From NCBI GenBank assembly GCA_031761405.1, contig JASEVX010000008.1, positions 40,121,675 through 40,185,674 on the forward strand: a DNA stretch of 64,000 bases, read 5' to 3'. The notes below the pieces were generated by a model. It was given only the letters and a program-made list of their open reading frames with translations, was not told the DNA's origin and searched no databases. The stretch's first letter is position 1. The number at the start of each line of letters is the position of its first letter. The position numbers were made by a program, and so were the translations under genes. This DNA comes from Serripes groenlandicus (lineage: Eukaryota; Mollusca; Bivalvia; Cardiida; Cardiidae). Below are positions 22,101-37,100 of the stretch, piece after piece.

Positions 22101-25100
22101 GAATCTGATAGAGGGTCACCCAAGGAACATTTCTACAAAATCATTTGAAAATCAGCCTGACACTTTCGGAGGAGAAGATTTTTTAAGTTTTCACTATAGC
22201 CATATAAGGCAAAATAGCCCCGCCCCCCTGGCGGCCGAGTTTTTTGACCAATCAACATGGCTTGAAGGAATCTGGTAGAGGGTCATCCAAGGAACATTTC
22301 TACAAAATTATTTGAAAATCTGCCAACCAGTTTGGGAGAAGAAGAATTTTGAAGTTTTTTTTCGTTTCGTTGCCATGGAAACCAGAATTCTGCATGGATC
22401 CCTAAAATTTGAAGGAATTCTGTTGAGGTCATTAAGAGGATGCTTTCTGTGAAGTTTCATCCCAATTGACCCACTGGTTACTGAGGAGAAGATGTTGAAG
22501 ATTTTTTAAGTTTTCACTTTGGCCATATAAGGCAAAATAGCCCCGCCCCCTGGCGGCCATGTTTTTTGACCAATCAACATGGTTTGAAGGAATCTGATAG
22601 AGGATTACCCAAGGAAAATTTCTACAAAATTATTTGAAAATCGGCCTGACACTTTTGGAGAAGAAGATTTTTTAAGTTTGCACTATAGCCATATAAGGCA
22701 AAATAGCCCCGCCCCCCCTGGCGGCCATGTTTTTCGACCAATCAACATGGCTTGAAGGAATCTGATAGAGGGTCACCCAAGGAACATTTCTACAAAATAT
22801 TTGAAAATCGGCCTTACACTTTCGGAGGAGAAGATTTTTTAAGTTTTCACTATAGCCATATAAGGCAAAATAGCCCCGCCCCCCCCTGGCGGCCATGTTT
22901 TTCGACCAATCAACACGGCTTGAAGGAATCTGATAGAGGGTCATCCAAGGAACATTTCTACAAAATTATTTGAAAATCTGCCAACCAATTTGGGAGAAGA
23001 AGAATTTTGAAGTTTTTTCGGTTTCGTTGCCATGGAAACCAGAATTTTGCATGGATCCCAAAAATTTGAAGGAATTCTGGTGAGGTCAATGAGAGGAGTC
23101 TTTCTGTGAAGTTTCATCCAAATTGACCCACTGGTTACTGAGGAGAAGAAGTTGACGCACGACGGACGACGGACAAAAGGCGATCACAATAACTCACCTT
23201 GAGCAAAGCTCAGGTGAGCTAAAAAGGAGAATTATTGATTAAAATTGAAATCGTTGAGGAAAAGGAAAATTGCTTCAAATGAGCAATTTCTCTTTTATCC
23301 AAAATGTTTTCAAACCTCCTCTGCTGCAGACCAACAGAAAGCGTCTTTATGTGGGAAAGGATTTAAACTGGCCCACAAAAGTATATTCTCTTTATTAAAA
23401 AAAATCTTGATTTCATGCTAATTTCCTGCTATATAACCCTTTCCCACTTGCAGAGGCAATTTTAGCAGACAACTTTTGAAATCATAATGAGCATATTCTC
23501 CATTTGCCACAATGTTTTTAACTTTATGCAGTAATTACTGATATAAGTTCATTTCAATATATATTCCATGTTTTTGCTTTGATGTTTTCAATAGTGTTTG
23601 CTGCAGAGTTATTGCATGTGGAAAAAGGACAGAATAATTCTGATTCAGATTTGTAAATATTGCGACCTTCTTCTATCGAGTAATTTCAACTTTTACCACA
23701 ATGTTTTCAAAATCATCTGCTGCGAAGTTATCAGTTAGGTGTCAAGGAATATGTAAACCCTTTCACACATGCAACAAATATGCAGCATATGACATCCAAC
23801 CAATAATATATGGAAATACTGTATAGATAAAAGCATTATCATTGACTACTCAATAATGTTGAAAACATTGTTATAAAATAAAATATTGCTCATTTTCCAT
23901 TCCATTCTTAACTATACAATAGAGTCTTTTAAGCTTTTCCCACATACAGAAAATCTGCAGCAGACGACTTTGAAAACATCTAGGCAAAAGTGTGGTAAAT
24001 CTCTATAAATGAAAGCATAATTACTGAAAAAAGTTGGAAATATTGTGGCAAAAGGAGAAATTGCTCGTTTTAAGCAATATCTCCTTTTGGCACAATGTTT
24101 TCAAAAGTCATCTGCTGCAAAGGCGTCAGAAAGCGTCTATATGAGGGAAAGGGTTAACACTTGATGAACTTTTGATACAGGAATTCTATTTGAGTGACTG
24201 GCACTAAACTGGCACTAAACCCTTCTCCAACTTTTTAAACGTTGTGGCAAGAGAACAATTGTTGCTCATGAGAAATTTCTTCTTTTGCCATAATGATTTC
24301 AACTCTATAATTTAAATAGATTTTCAATATTTGTGCCTAAATGTTTTCAAACATGTCAGCTACAGATTTGTCGTAAGTGGGAAACGTTTAACAAACAAGT
24401 TAGCAAGCATGTTATAAGAAGCATAGATAACAAAAACCTCTAGAAATGTAAATATAATCAGCAAGAACACCATTGCTGAGTTTGACAAACATATCAAACA
24501 GATGGTTGCTGTGGTGAATTTTTAACTAGAATGGAGTGCTCCGCAGACGCCGGACAAAAAAAAGTAATCCCTAAGTCCCTACCATGCTACGCAGGGTGAT
24601 ACAAAATTAGAGTGTTTAACCCGTTCCCATATACATAAAATTTGGAGCAGACAACTTTGAAAACATCTAGGCAAAATAGTGTTAACTAGAGGTTGTTTTT
24701 GGGAAAAACGTATGTCTCCCCCAAGGGGTATTTGTCTGGCTGACTGTATTTTGTCAGTTAGTGATTTATTTTAAAAAAGGGCAATAACTCATCCAAAAGT
24801 AGGTCAAATTAAACGCCCTCGTAATATGCGCAACAACACATTGTACCGATGACTCCTGTGAAGTTTCATAGAAATGTGGCAAAGGGGTTGTGAGATGAAG
24901 GCCGGACAAGAATGAAATGGCAATTTTAAACAAGAGGGCCAAGATGGCCCTAAATCGATCAACTAATTGATAGTAAATTAGTAGCAAATATTTAACTGCA
25001 AATATCTGGAAATTTTTATCAGGGAGTGCAAATGAAACTGAAAGGAGTGGACACTTCTCAAGAAACAGCTTATCAGTAAAGGCCATTTATATCTAGAAAT

Positions 25101-28100
25101 CTAACAAGAACTTTAATAAGAATGGAATTATAAAGTTTTTGTCATTTTGCACCTTTCCTGATGCCGCCTTGCTGCCCTGTTTTTCAACGATATCAATATG
25201 GCTTCAACAATTTATTTAGAGGGTCACTTAAGAAACATTTCTACCAAATTATCTTGCAATCGCACAAGTAGATTATGGAGGAAAAGGATTTTAAAATTTG
25301 GGTATTTTTCTCACTTTCTGATGCCGCAGCAACCAAAGTTCTCAATGGAATTTAAATCTTTGAACAATTTTGAAAGAGGACCACCAAAGGAACATTCTTG
25401 TGATGTTTTGTGGAAATTGGTCTATTGGAATGGTAGGAGTTGGTTGTCATTTGTAACCCGGCCGGGTAGCTCAGTTGGTAGCGTATCTGACTTGTGATCT
25501 GTAGGTCACGGGTTCGATACCCGGTTGAGGCGAACATTCTTTCGGGCGATTTTTCCCATTGCCTCTCACCTCTGATTTATGTGAGAAAGTAGTCAGTGGC
25601 TTCGAAAGAATGTTGTGCAAGTACTGGTGTGGGAAAGCCAGGAAAACATGGGTAGGTGCACTGACCGCCGTGATATGACCAAAGCTGTTGAAAGCGGCGT
25701 TAAACTCCAAACAAGAATTGTCATTTGTAGCTAAAAGTTCAATTTACCCTTTTTGTGATGACGCCTGGTTGATATGATTGTGTAACCAATCAAAACGGCT
25801 TAAACAAATTAAATAGAGGATCATTACAGTAAGATTCGTATTATATTTTCTTAAAATCAGACAAACACTTTCATAATCAAAGTACTGAAGTACTGGTAAC
25901 GAATTATTTTGAACATTTGTAAAATCTAATTTATGAATGCAATTGATCATGCTATTGCACAATTTAGTCTATTTTATTATTATTAATATTTTTGTCAAGA
26001 GATGTTTTTTTATCAGTTGACAGTTTTAGTAAATGTAGCATTTCAACCGGCGATGCGAGCGTTTAACATGCACACTAACTCTTTCACTGAGCTCTGCGTA
26101 AAGTCTGTCAAAACACCCATGGCATATTTGTGAGATTTACATTGTTAGTTCGATTTGTTTTCGTCACCAGGGGTGGATCCAGGATTTCGGCTTATATTAT
26201 AACTATGTTTCATGTGAGTGAATTAATTATTATAAATCTATAATGTTTAACAAATCGCATAAAATAATTAAAAAAAAAAAAAAGAACAGTTCCTATTAGG
26301 ACTCGAACTCGCGTCCATAAGTAGTCCATGATTAGTAGTTCTACACGCTCTCCATTGCACCACGGTACTTTGATACAACGTTTGAGCGTTACTTTCGTAT
26401 ATCTATTAAGCTAACTGAATGCGCGCGTATGTAAACCATGATCTACAGGGCTCTCACTAGGCTTAAATTTTAGGGAGAAGTGACTTCCCCCTCCGGGCAA
26501 TTTAGGGCGAAGTGGGGAGACTTAAGGGAGAAATTACATCTCTTTTTGTGTCGTTACGCGTCGTAACCGCATCGCATCGTTTGGGATAGAACACATTTAC
26601 TTAAACAAAGATGAATGTTTTATTATTTTATTTTAATTATGATTATCACATGAAGTTCTAAAATTGTTTTTCCCTAAGAGTAGTTGCGATCCGAACATTA
26701 TGTTCTAATGTCGCAGAAATTATTAATGAAGCTACCTTTTACTCCGTGTGTCAGGCATTTTATAAAGAAGTCGGTCGTAAGTGTCATAAACAATGTAAAT
26801 TATTTGTATCGGGTTTGCGATCCGAACATTGTGTTCTAAAGTCGCCGAAATATAATTAATGAAGCTACATTTTACTCGCCGTGTAAAGGTTTCAGGCATT
26901 TTGTAAATTAGTCTGTCATAAGTGTCATAAACAACGTAAATTATTTGTATCGGCTAAACATACACACTCTTTACAAGTAGAATTGAGGTATTGTCTTTTG
27001 ATTGGTTAATTCCAAATAGTATGACACCCCCATGCTACAGCATTTATTATGAAACCCCTAAAAAAATCTCTAAAAAATCTCATTTTCTCAATTATTGAAG
27101 ACGATTATCTCATTAAACCATGAATAGATTCATAATATTATTTATACTATTGAAAGGGTTAAAACATAATTCGACTTCCATCTCATTTACATCGGATACG
27201 TATTTAATGTTTTATCAGGGGGCGTCATACTATTTGATATGACAATCGGTACTTTGATTATGCAAATTGGACTAAAGTGCACGATTTTGATTGGTTTACG
27301 TCATTGTGTGTGTTAAATGATTCGATTCTTCAGCTTTTAATGGATATACACTCTCAGTTGTCAAATAACTGATTACGCAACTGTGTATATCGAACTGTAT
27401 AGGCCTACATCGATTCGACATGGTGCGTGACCGTGATCATTTTAACAGTGTCCGATGCTAGGACAAAATTGTCGGCGAAGTCAACGACTAAAATTCATAC
27501 TCGTGGCTTATACGTACCTGCCGACAAATGAAATATATATGCGCGTACTGTTAATTTGATATTTTCTAGAAAATTGATTATCTATGATGATTCGATAGTA
27601 TAATTATGACTTCACTGTATTGAAATAACACGTAGAAGTCATTTTAATATCGAAAAAATACTAGGACTATTTAGGTGCAGCGAATGTGTATTCTAAGCGG
27701 AAGTGTAGTTTAACCGTGACTTCCGGAATCAAACACGACCGCGTTAACTGTATTATTTTTTGAGAAAAAATAATTCGTTAAAAATGGAATTTTCAAATTT
27801 TGTCATTTTGCCCCTTTTCTGATGCCGCCTGACTGCCATGTTTTCGACCAATCAGTATGGCTTGAACAATTTTTATAGAGGGTCACCCAAGGAACATTTC
27901 TACCAAATTATATTTGAATCTGACAGGCAGATTCGGAGGAGAAGATTTTTAAAGTTTGGACATTTTGTCCCCTTTCTGATGCCGCAGCAACCAAAGTTCT
28001 CATTGGAATTTTAATCTTTGAACAATTTTGAAAGAGGACCACCAAAGGAACATTCCTGTGATGTTTTGTGGTAATTGGTCTATTGGAATGGTAGGAGATG

Positions 28101-31100
28101 GTTGTCATTTGTAGCTAAAAGTTCAATTTACCCCTTTTGTGATGACGCCTGGTTGCTATGATTGTGTAACCAATCAAAACGGCTTAAACAAATTAAATAG
28201 AGGATCATTACAGTAAGATTCGTATTATATTTTCTTAAAATCAGACAAGCATTTGCATAAAAATGGAATTTTCAAATTTTGTCATTTTGCCCCTTTTTTG
28301 ATGCAACCTGACTGCCATGTTTTTTGACCAATCAGTATGGCTTGAACAATTTTTATAGAGGGTCACCCAATGAACATTTCTACCAAATTATATTTGAATC
28401 TGACTGGCAGATTCGGAGGAGAAGATTTTCAAAGTTTGGACCTTTTGTCCCCTTTCTGATGCCGCAGCAACCAAAGTTTTCATTTGAATTTAAATCTTTG
28501 AACAATTTTTAAAGAGGACCACTAAAGGAACATTCCTATGAAGTTTGGTTGAAATTGGTCATTTGGTTTAGGAGGAGGATGATGTTTAAAGCTAAAAGTT
28601 AACGACGGATGATGGACAGAGAGTGATCTTTATGACCAATTTATCCTTTTGCCAGAATGTTTTCAATTCTATTTAATTATTAATCCTTTCCCGCATACAA
28701 CAAATCTGCAGCAGACGAATTTTGAAAAATTCCATTAGAAATACGGAAACTAAGTAAATGAAGGAACAATTATTGAATAAAGTTGAAAGCATTGTTGCAA
28801 ATGGGGAAGCGTCATTGAAATTAACTTTCGAAATTCACTGGTCCTAAAATACTAAAAGTTTGGTTATGTTACATATTACTGTGCATGTATAATAACCGAA
28901 AGTTCGATCTGTAAGAGGTACATTTTGAGGGGTAATACTATAGTTTCAAATGCCAAGTACAAATATGTAGCAAACAATTTGCTTAACCCTTCCCACTTAA
29001 GACAAATCTGTAGCAGACAACAATGAAAACGTCTTAATACAAATATAGAAATATCTCATAATGAAAATTTTATCATTGAGAAGAGTTGCTAACATTAAAA
29101 GTAATTTCTCCCTTTGCAAAACTCCCCATTCAATAATTATACTTCATTTAGATTTGATGTATGTGGGAAAGGGTAAACCCTGTCCCTGATGGACACCATT
29201 TAATGCTTATATAGCAGACAACTTTAAACCAATTGCAGACGACCTTTGAAGACATTGTGGCAAAAGGAGAAATTGATCAAAATGAGCAATTTCTTCATTT
29301 GCCACAATGCTTTCAACTCTTTTACATAAATAGATATTTTCCTGAATGTTTGCCTCCATGTTTTCAAAGACATCTGCTGCAGATTTGTTTTATGTGGGAA
29401 ATGGTTAATAATACTTCCTATATTCTAGATGCTAGATTTTTATTCTAAGATGTTTTTAACCCTTTCCCTCATATAGACGCTTTCTGACGCCTCTGCAGCA
29501 GAAGGCGATTTGAAAACATAGTGACAAAAGAAGAAATTGCACAAAACGTGCAATTTCTCCTTTTGCCACAATGTTTTCCACTTTTTGTCATAGGTTATCC
29601 ATTCAATTATGGAGATTTTCTATGTTTTGAAAAAATATGTTCAAAGTCGTCTGCTGCAGAATTGTCTAATGAGGGAAAGGGTTAAAGCAGGCAAATATAA
29701 AATCATTATATTGATAAACAGCAATATACAGGAAATAAATACTCTGTATAGTGTTTTCGGTTTTCTGTTTGAATAATTATGCACTGGGAAAGAAGCTACT
29801 ATATGAGGTAAACAAAAATGATTAATGAAGCTGAAAAGCTGCCACAAAGTTGAGAAGACAGCTGCATAAATACATGTACATAGTTATAAATTATAAATCT
29901 AACTAAAAATGGTATTGATGGACATCTCTATTAAATCCTTTCTCACATACCTAAAATCTACAGTCAACAACTTTGAAAACATAGCAAGAAGGCCATGATG
30001 GCCCTGAATCGCTGCCCTAGTTATGCCAACCACATAGCCAATCACAATAACTCATTTTGTGGTCAGGTTAACTAGATTTCAATTCCATTTGGCCTAGTGA
30101 CCAGGGTTTTTGACACAACATGACCCATATTCAAATGAGGCCTAGATATCATCACGACAATCATTTTGTCAAAATTTCAACATTCTCAAATTAAACAAGA
30201 GGGCTGAGATGGCCCTATTTCAATCACCTGATTTATAGTATAGTAGCAAATACTACTGCTAATAAAGGCTAACATTTGATCAAGAGTGGGAATGAACTGC
30301 AAATGAAACCGTTTATCAGTCAAGTTCATTTGAAATAAGGTATTAAATCTTTGAAAAAGTTGAAAGTAGACCACCAAATGAATGAATGAATGTATATTGT
30401 TTTATGGCGCATCGACAGCTAAGGTCATTTAGCGCGCAATTAATTTTAATTATTCATGATCCCTGAGTAAACAAACCAGTACTAGGCTAGAAAATGTGCC
30501 TTGCCCAAGGGCACTCCACCATGACCGTAGTGCCGCGACTGGAGATCGAACCCGGGACACCCAGTTTCGAAATCCCCAACGCTAACCACTCGACCACAGC
30601 GGATTCCAAACTTGACCTTGAAGATCGGGGTTTTGATTTTTGCATCACATTGTCATGTCATGATGATAATTAGAACCAAATACTGTCAAAATTCAAACTT
30701 CATTAGTCATTACCCGTGTAAGTTACAGACCAAACACCAATCTTTAACTCAAATACACACACAAACAAACATAGGGGAAATTCTATTATGCCCTTCAACT
30801 GAATAACACACACAAACACAGATAGGCGTAACACTTTATATGCCCTTGAACAAATACATAAACAAAATAGTCCTAAATCGATCGCCTGAGTTATATTTTA
30901 TATCTATATACATGTAGTAGTAAATGTGTAACTGCTTATATCAGGTTAAAATTTGATCAAAAGTGGGAATGAAACTACAAAGGAGATGACACTGTAAATG
31001 AAACAGCTTATAAGTAAAGGTAATTTTGTAATAAGGCATTAAACCTTTGAACAATTTGAAAGAGGACCACCAAAGGAACATTCCTGTGAGAATTGGTTGA

Positions 31101-34100
31101 AAAATGTGCAATGGTTCAGACAAAGATGCTGTTTGAAACTATAAGTTAATTTTACCCCTTTTCTGATGCCGCATTGCGACTATCTCTTTCAACCAATCAA
31201 TATGGCTAGAATTATGTAGACTAGAGGGTCACAACAGGAACATTTCCGCTAAATTATCTTGGAATCAGACAAGAACTTTCGTAAGAATGGAATTATAAAG
31301 TTTTGTCATTTTGCCGCTTTTCTGATGCTTCCTGACCGTCATTATTTTCAACCATTCAATATGGCTTGAACAAAGGTCACTCATGGGTCATTTATATCAA
31401 ATTATCTTAGAATCAGGAAAGTGGATTAAGGATATATCTTTTTAAAGTTTCGTCATTATTCACCCTTTCTAATGCCGCAGCAAACCAAAATTCCCAATAG
31501 AATTTATATCTTTGAATAGTTCTTGTAGTCCAAACAAACTTTTCTGTGATCTTGAATTGAAATTGGTCCAGTGGATTAGAAGGGTGCCATTTACAGCTTA
31601 AGGTTAATTTTATCCCTTTTCTGATGCCACCTGGTTGATATAAGTTTTAACAAATCCATAAGGGTTGAACAATTATGTAGAGAGGGTCATTGAAGGAACT
31701 TTTCTACACAATTATCTTGAAATCAGACAAGTACTTTCAAAAGAATGGAATTTTAAAATGTTGTTATTTTGCTCCCTTTCTGATGCAGCCTCGTGGCTAT
31801 GTTTTTCAACAAATAAATATGGCTTGAACAATTTATGTATAGGGTTTCTCAAGAAAGTTTTCATCCAAATTATATTGGAATCTGAAGTGTGCTCAGAGGA
31901 GAAGAATTTTGAAGATATGATATGTTCCCCCATTTCTGATGCCACAGATTCCAAAGGTCCCAATTGAATCTAAATTTTGAAAGAGGACAACCAAAGAAAC
32001 ATTCCTGTAAAGATTGTTGATGTTGGTCCAGTGGTTTAGGGGGAGATTTAGTTGAAAGCTTAAAGTTAATGAGGGACAGAGTGTGATCAAAATAAATCAC
32101 CGTGAGATTTCAGCTCAGGTGATCTAAAAAGAGATTTTGAACTACAACTTTCAGCGAAATCTATATATATTCCAAAGTTTTAAATATACATACATGTATT
32201 TACAGAAAAAGTGATGTTATTTAAGGTCTATCTTTGAACCCTTTCCAACATAGATTAAAATGGCAGCTGACTACTTTGAACAAAATTGAGAGAAAATAAA
32301 GAAAATATTAATAAAAGTATATCTATTGAAAAGTGTTAAAAACTTCAAAAGATTCAAAAGGAGAGATTTTTCTGATTCCGAGTAATTTTTCCTTAGCCAC
32401 AATGTTATCAAAAGTAGATTGCTGCAGATGTGTCAACTGCTATCTGCATGTTGGAAATAAATGAATCTTGAAGTCAGAGAATAATAAAACATTGAGCAGA
32501 ATAGGAGAACAACAAGAGATGTTTATCAAACATTGTGACCCCCCCCCCCCCCCCCCCCCCCCCCAAGCAGTTATCAATTTGACAGTCATTTTGTGATCAA
32601 GGTCACTGTGACTTTGACCCTTGACCAGATAACCAGATAACCTCAATACCTGTGACCTTGACATTTGACATAAAAATCAAAAGGGGTCATATACTGGTCA
32701 TGCCCAAGCCTAACTTCAGAATTTGAGGACATTAGGTCCAAGCAATCTGCAGTTATCAATCAGACAAGCTTTTTGTGTTCAAGGTCACTGGGACCTTGAC
32801 ATTTGACTGGATGACCTAAACCTCAATAGGGGTCATCTGCTGGTCATGCCCAACCTCCCTGCCACATTTCAATACTGTAGGTCCAAGCATTATCAAGTTA
32901 TCAATCAGGCATGCTTTGGTCTTACGACGCAACAACATGTGCAAAGCAATTTACACCCTATTTTTCAAAGGGGTGCATAATTAAAGATTGAGCAAAATTA
33001 GAGAACAAATAAACATTGAGATAAGTCCAAGTACAATTAAGCATTGAGCAAAGTCAGAGAACACTAAACAATACAATATTGAGCTTAAGATGGAAATATA
33101 ACATAAAGGAGAAACTACTTAAAACTTGTCTCGAATTACACTTTCATTTGACCATATGTTCCATTACTTTATCTTCTTTGGTTGTTTTCAATTGAAAGAG
33201 GAATCGACACATCATACACTGGTCAAAAGATAGTGATAATCTTTAGAATTGGGTTAGAGACAGTGTTAGAGAAAGGCACATTAATAACAGAACAAGAGGT
33301 CAAAGAGAGCCAGTACTGCTCCACTACCATAAGGCAGTTTTTTTTACCAATCGAAATTGATTGAATGCATCTAGAAAAGGGTAACCCTAGGAACATTTCT
33401 ATTCAATAATTTGAAAATTGGGCCAATATGTTCTGGGAAGATTTTTAAAGTTTTCACTTTAGGCATAAATGGAAGTGTAGAAAAGCCCCAACTCCTTGAT
33501 ACCAGTTTCGTTTTTTACTAAACAACATGGTTTGAAGAAAATCTGGTAGAGGGTCAACAAAGGAAAAATTCTACAAAATAATGTGAAAATTTGGCAACCA
33601 GAATTCTGCATGAATCCAAAAACTTTAAAATTATTTAGAAGAGAACATTGAGAGGCATCCGAAAGCGTCTATATAAGGGAAAGGGTTAACGCAGACTCAG
33701 GCGGATGGATGGAGGCAAGCACAGAGGACAGCGCACCATGTCATGAGCTCGACTGACTTTCAGCCAGTGTAGCTAAAAACTATAATCGCAGTGTCTTTTC
33801 AGCTTTGTGGCAAGGATATAACAACTAAAATATATCTTACCGACTGTGATTATGTAAAGAACAAAAACCATAATGATTAACATATTATGTATTAGCAAGG
33901 GAGGGATACATACAGGGAAATCTACACTTGCACAGATCTAGATAAAGAGCAAAGTTGTCAGAAGTCATTTTAACACTTTCCCTAATACAAGAAATCTTTA
34001 GCAGACGACTTTAAATATATACTTTCAAATATGTGAAATATCTCCATAAATGAGAGTTTAATAATGCAATAGAGTGGAAAAACTTAAGGTAATTGGAGAA

Positions 34101-37100
34101 ATTGCTCATCATGAGCAATTTCTTCATTTGCATCAATGTTTTCAAAAGTTGTCTGCTGCAAAGGCATCAGAAAATGTCCATATGAGGGAAAGGTTTAAAC
34201 GTTTACCTGATCTGATAGATGAATTTTTTTTTGTTATCCGCTTTTAACCTATTACAACATGCAGACACATTTTGACACATTTGCAATTGCAGTAGACAAC
34301 TTTTTCTTTAAAGATACTTTTCACAATTTGTCATGATGCTTTAAAAAGGGGGAATGTATTAAAATACTAAAGAACAAAAACGTTTGCAACATCTTGAAAA
34401 TTGGTTGAGTAATTTTGATAAAGGATTGAAAACAATATGGGTACATGAGTTATTTCTCTTATTTCCTCTAACCTATTCCCACTAACAGACGCTTTCTGAT
34501 GCCTTTGCTGCAGACGACTATTGAAAACAAAAAGAGAAATTGAACAATAAGTATACACTATACACTTTCATTTACATGGATTCTCCATATTGTATGGCCA
34601 GATGTTATCAATGTTGTCTGCTGAAGATTTGTTGTATGTGGGAAAGGGTTAAACTCTTATTTGCCCACTAAATCACATGTTGTGGATTCATTGAGACCGT
34701 TCAATTGCATACCCACAAAATAGGGTTTTAACCCTTCCCACATACAAAAAACTTCAGCAGACAACAATGAATACATATTGGCAACAATGTGAAAGATCTT
34801 AGTAAATGAGAGTTTAACAAGTAACTGGATTGCAAGCAATACCATAGTCCCCTACCGGTTTGCACTAAGTCCAAAAAGGGGCATTACTCATTAAAAAATT
34901 GACGAAATCCCAGGAAACGCGAACTTGATCTGTGACACATGATTACAAAGGCATATACAAAATTTCAGCTCAATACCTCAAAGCATGTAGAAAAAAAGTG
35001 CGGAAAACTGATTTGCCGGACTGACTGACTGACTGACAGATGGACTGACGGACTGACGGACGGAGTGCAAACCTAAGAGTCCCCTTCGGCACGCCGGTAG
35101 GGGACTAATAAGAAGGGCTGTTCCAGGAAAAAATGTCTAGGGGGGGAACTGCAAGCTATTTTCAATTTCTCATTTTGACACAATATTTTCAAAAGTTGTA
35201 TGCTGCAGAGGCATCAGATAGCATCTGTATTTGGGAAAAGGTTAGGCCAGATTTTGTGGGTCAAAGAATTTTATATTCCTCTTTATCTAGACCCTGCTAA
35301 AACTATTTGTAATAAGATAATGCAAGTAATTTGAAGTTCATGTCAACGAATGCACTATTTATTTCATGCTTTTCTATGAGAGATAAAACAGTGGACTGCT
35401 TTGGCAGGCAAAGCACTTTTCACTTATTTTGTCCTCATTGTCAATGCAAAACATTTTTTATAATTATAACATAAGCCCTTCCCACATGCATATGCATTTA
35501 AACGAACCTACAGAAAATGACATAACATGCAGTTTCTCCTTTGGCCACCATGTTTTCATCTCTATTCAATGATTATCCTGATTGCCTGATGCAGATTTCT
35601 TTTACATGGGAAAGTGTTTAGAAATCTAAAACATGCACAAACTGGATTTGATAGAAAAATTGAAAAGAAAACGGGCATTTGTTCAATATGTGAAATAATG
35701 TCACACATATTTATCACACTTCATAAATGCATAATCGAAGCTCTAGATGCATATTTCCTTTTCTAAAGTCCTTTCTAGTTTTTTGTTAAATTTGCCCATT
35801 TGCCCAGATTAATTTGCTTGAATGTATATATATATATATATTCATTCATCCAAATTCTGTCTGTAATCCCTTTCACAAACATTAACATTTAAAATTAAAA
35901 TTCAAAACTAGAAGGTCATTGATGGCCTATAATATGAAGCCAACCAAAATAAAATACCACCTGTGTTTAGAGACCACTTTAAAAATAATCAAAAGGGTGG
36001 TCTCTAGACACAGGTTTGAATGAAAACTAGAATGGAGTGCTCCCCGGAGCACGTGTGTCACCTGCCAGGGCCTTGTCAGAAAATTTGAATTTTTGACAGA
36101 AAAGGTGCAATAACTCGGATATAAAAATATTTGGATTATCCCCCTTTTGTGAATCCATCACACACATTAATATAAACATTTATCGGAAGTTTCAATGTAA
36201 TCCTATGAGTAGAAAAAAAGTTATTTGAAAACGTGACGAAAAAGTGTGACGACAGACAAACAGACAGACAGACGGACGGACAGATGCCGGACAAAAAAAA
36301 AAGTAATCCCTAAGTGCCTACCATGCTTTGCAGGTGACACAATAAAACCATTTAAAAATGAAGCCATTAACAGGTTTCAAACTTTAAATTCAGATGTCTA
36401 TTTAGATTTTAAGAACTAATACTATGACAACAGAGCTCCAAATATGATACAAATTCAAAATTCTTATGTTGTGGATACTCAAAAGAAGATTATCTTGATT
36501 AACAACAATACAGGGTTTAGCTAGATAATAAGAAAAACCACAGGCATCCGAGTTTTGTTTCAGAAAATTTGTAAAAAACCACACAAGACCTTGTTACAAA
36601 TATGGTCCATTTACTATAATAAAAATAACCATTATGTTTCCGGTTAACCCTTTCCCTCATATAGACGCTTTCTGACGCCTCTGCAGAAGACGTCTTTTTG
36701 AAAACATAATGACAAAAGAAGAAATTGCATAAAACGTTCAATTTCTCATTTTGTCACAATGTTTTCCACTTTTTGCAATAGGTTCTCCACTCAATTATGG
36801 AGATTTTCTATTTTTTGACAAAATACGTTCAAAGTCATCTGCTGCAGAATTGCCGTATGAGAGAAAGGGTTAAGAAAATTTGGAAAATCCCACACAGGAC
36901 CATTTGACTTCAATCTCTTGATATGGTTTTATATTAAAAGAAAAGGTATGCAACGAGATTTTAAGCCAGTCAATCCTGGAAGTTGACAAAACAAATTGAA
37001 TATTTTTCCCTTAATTTTTCTACATTACTAGAGCTGTCAATGCCTTTGAAAGGAATTCTAAATATGAAGCACTTTTGTCCTTTTCAAGGAAACAAACAAA

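Larger units (their letters stand above)
24929..28620 (+). mobile_element. Second copy of the type B composite element, carrying two nested insertions
   Basis: 24929-25455 nearly repeats 9938-10470 base for base. The copy is then interrupted by a SINE (25456-25717), resumes, is interrupted again at 25877-27780 and resumes with AAAATGGAATTTTCAAATTT. It ends near 28620 in TTAACGACGGATGATGGACA without the terminal CTAAAA hairpin. Confidence 0.82.

Noticed and set aside
21942..22973. ORFs reading [16 protein letters not shown] on the + strand and [20 protein letters not shown] on the - strand
   Set aside because: Both strands are open because of the type C tandem units; this is not a gene.
25456..25530. 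Possible functional tRNA gene
   Set aside because: The A and B boxes are good, but a SINE body, tail and target-site duplication follow, so this is a tRNA-derived SINE.
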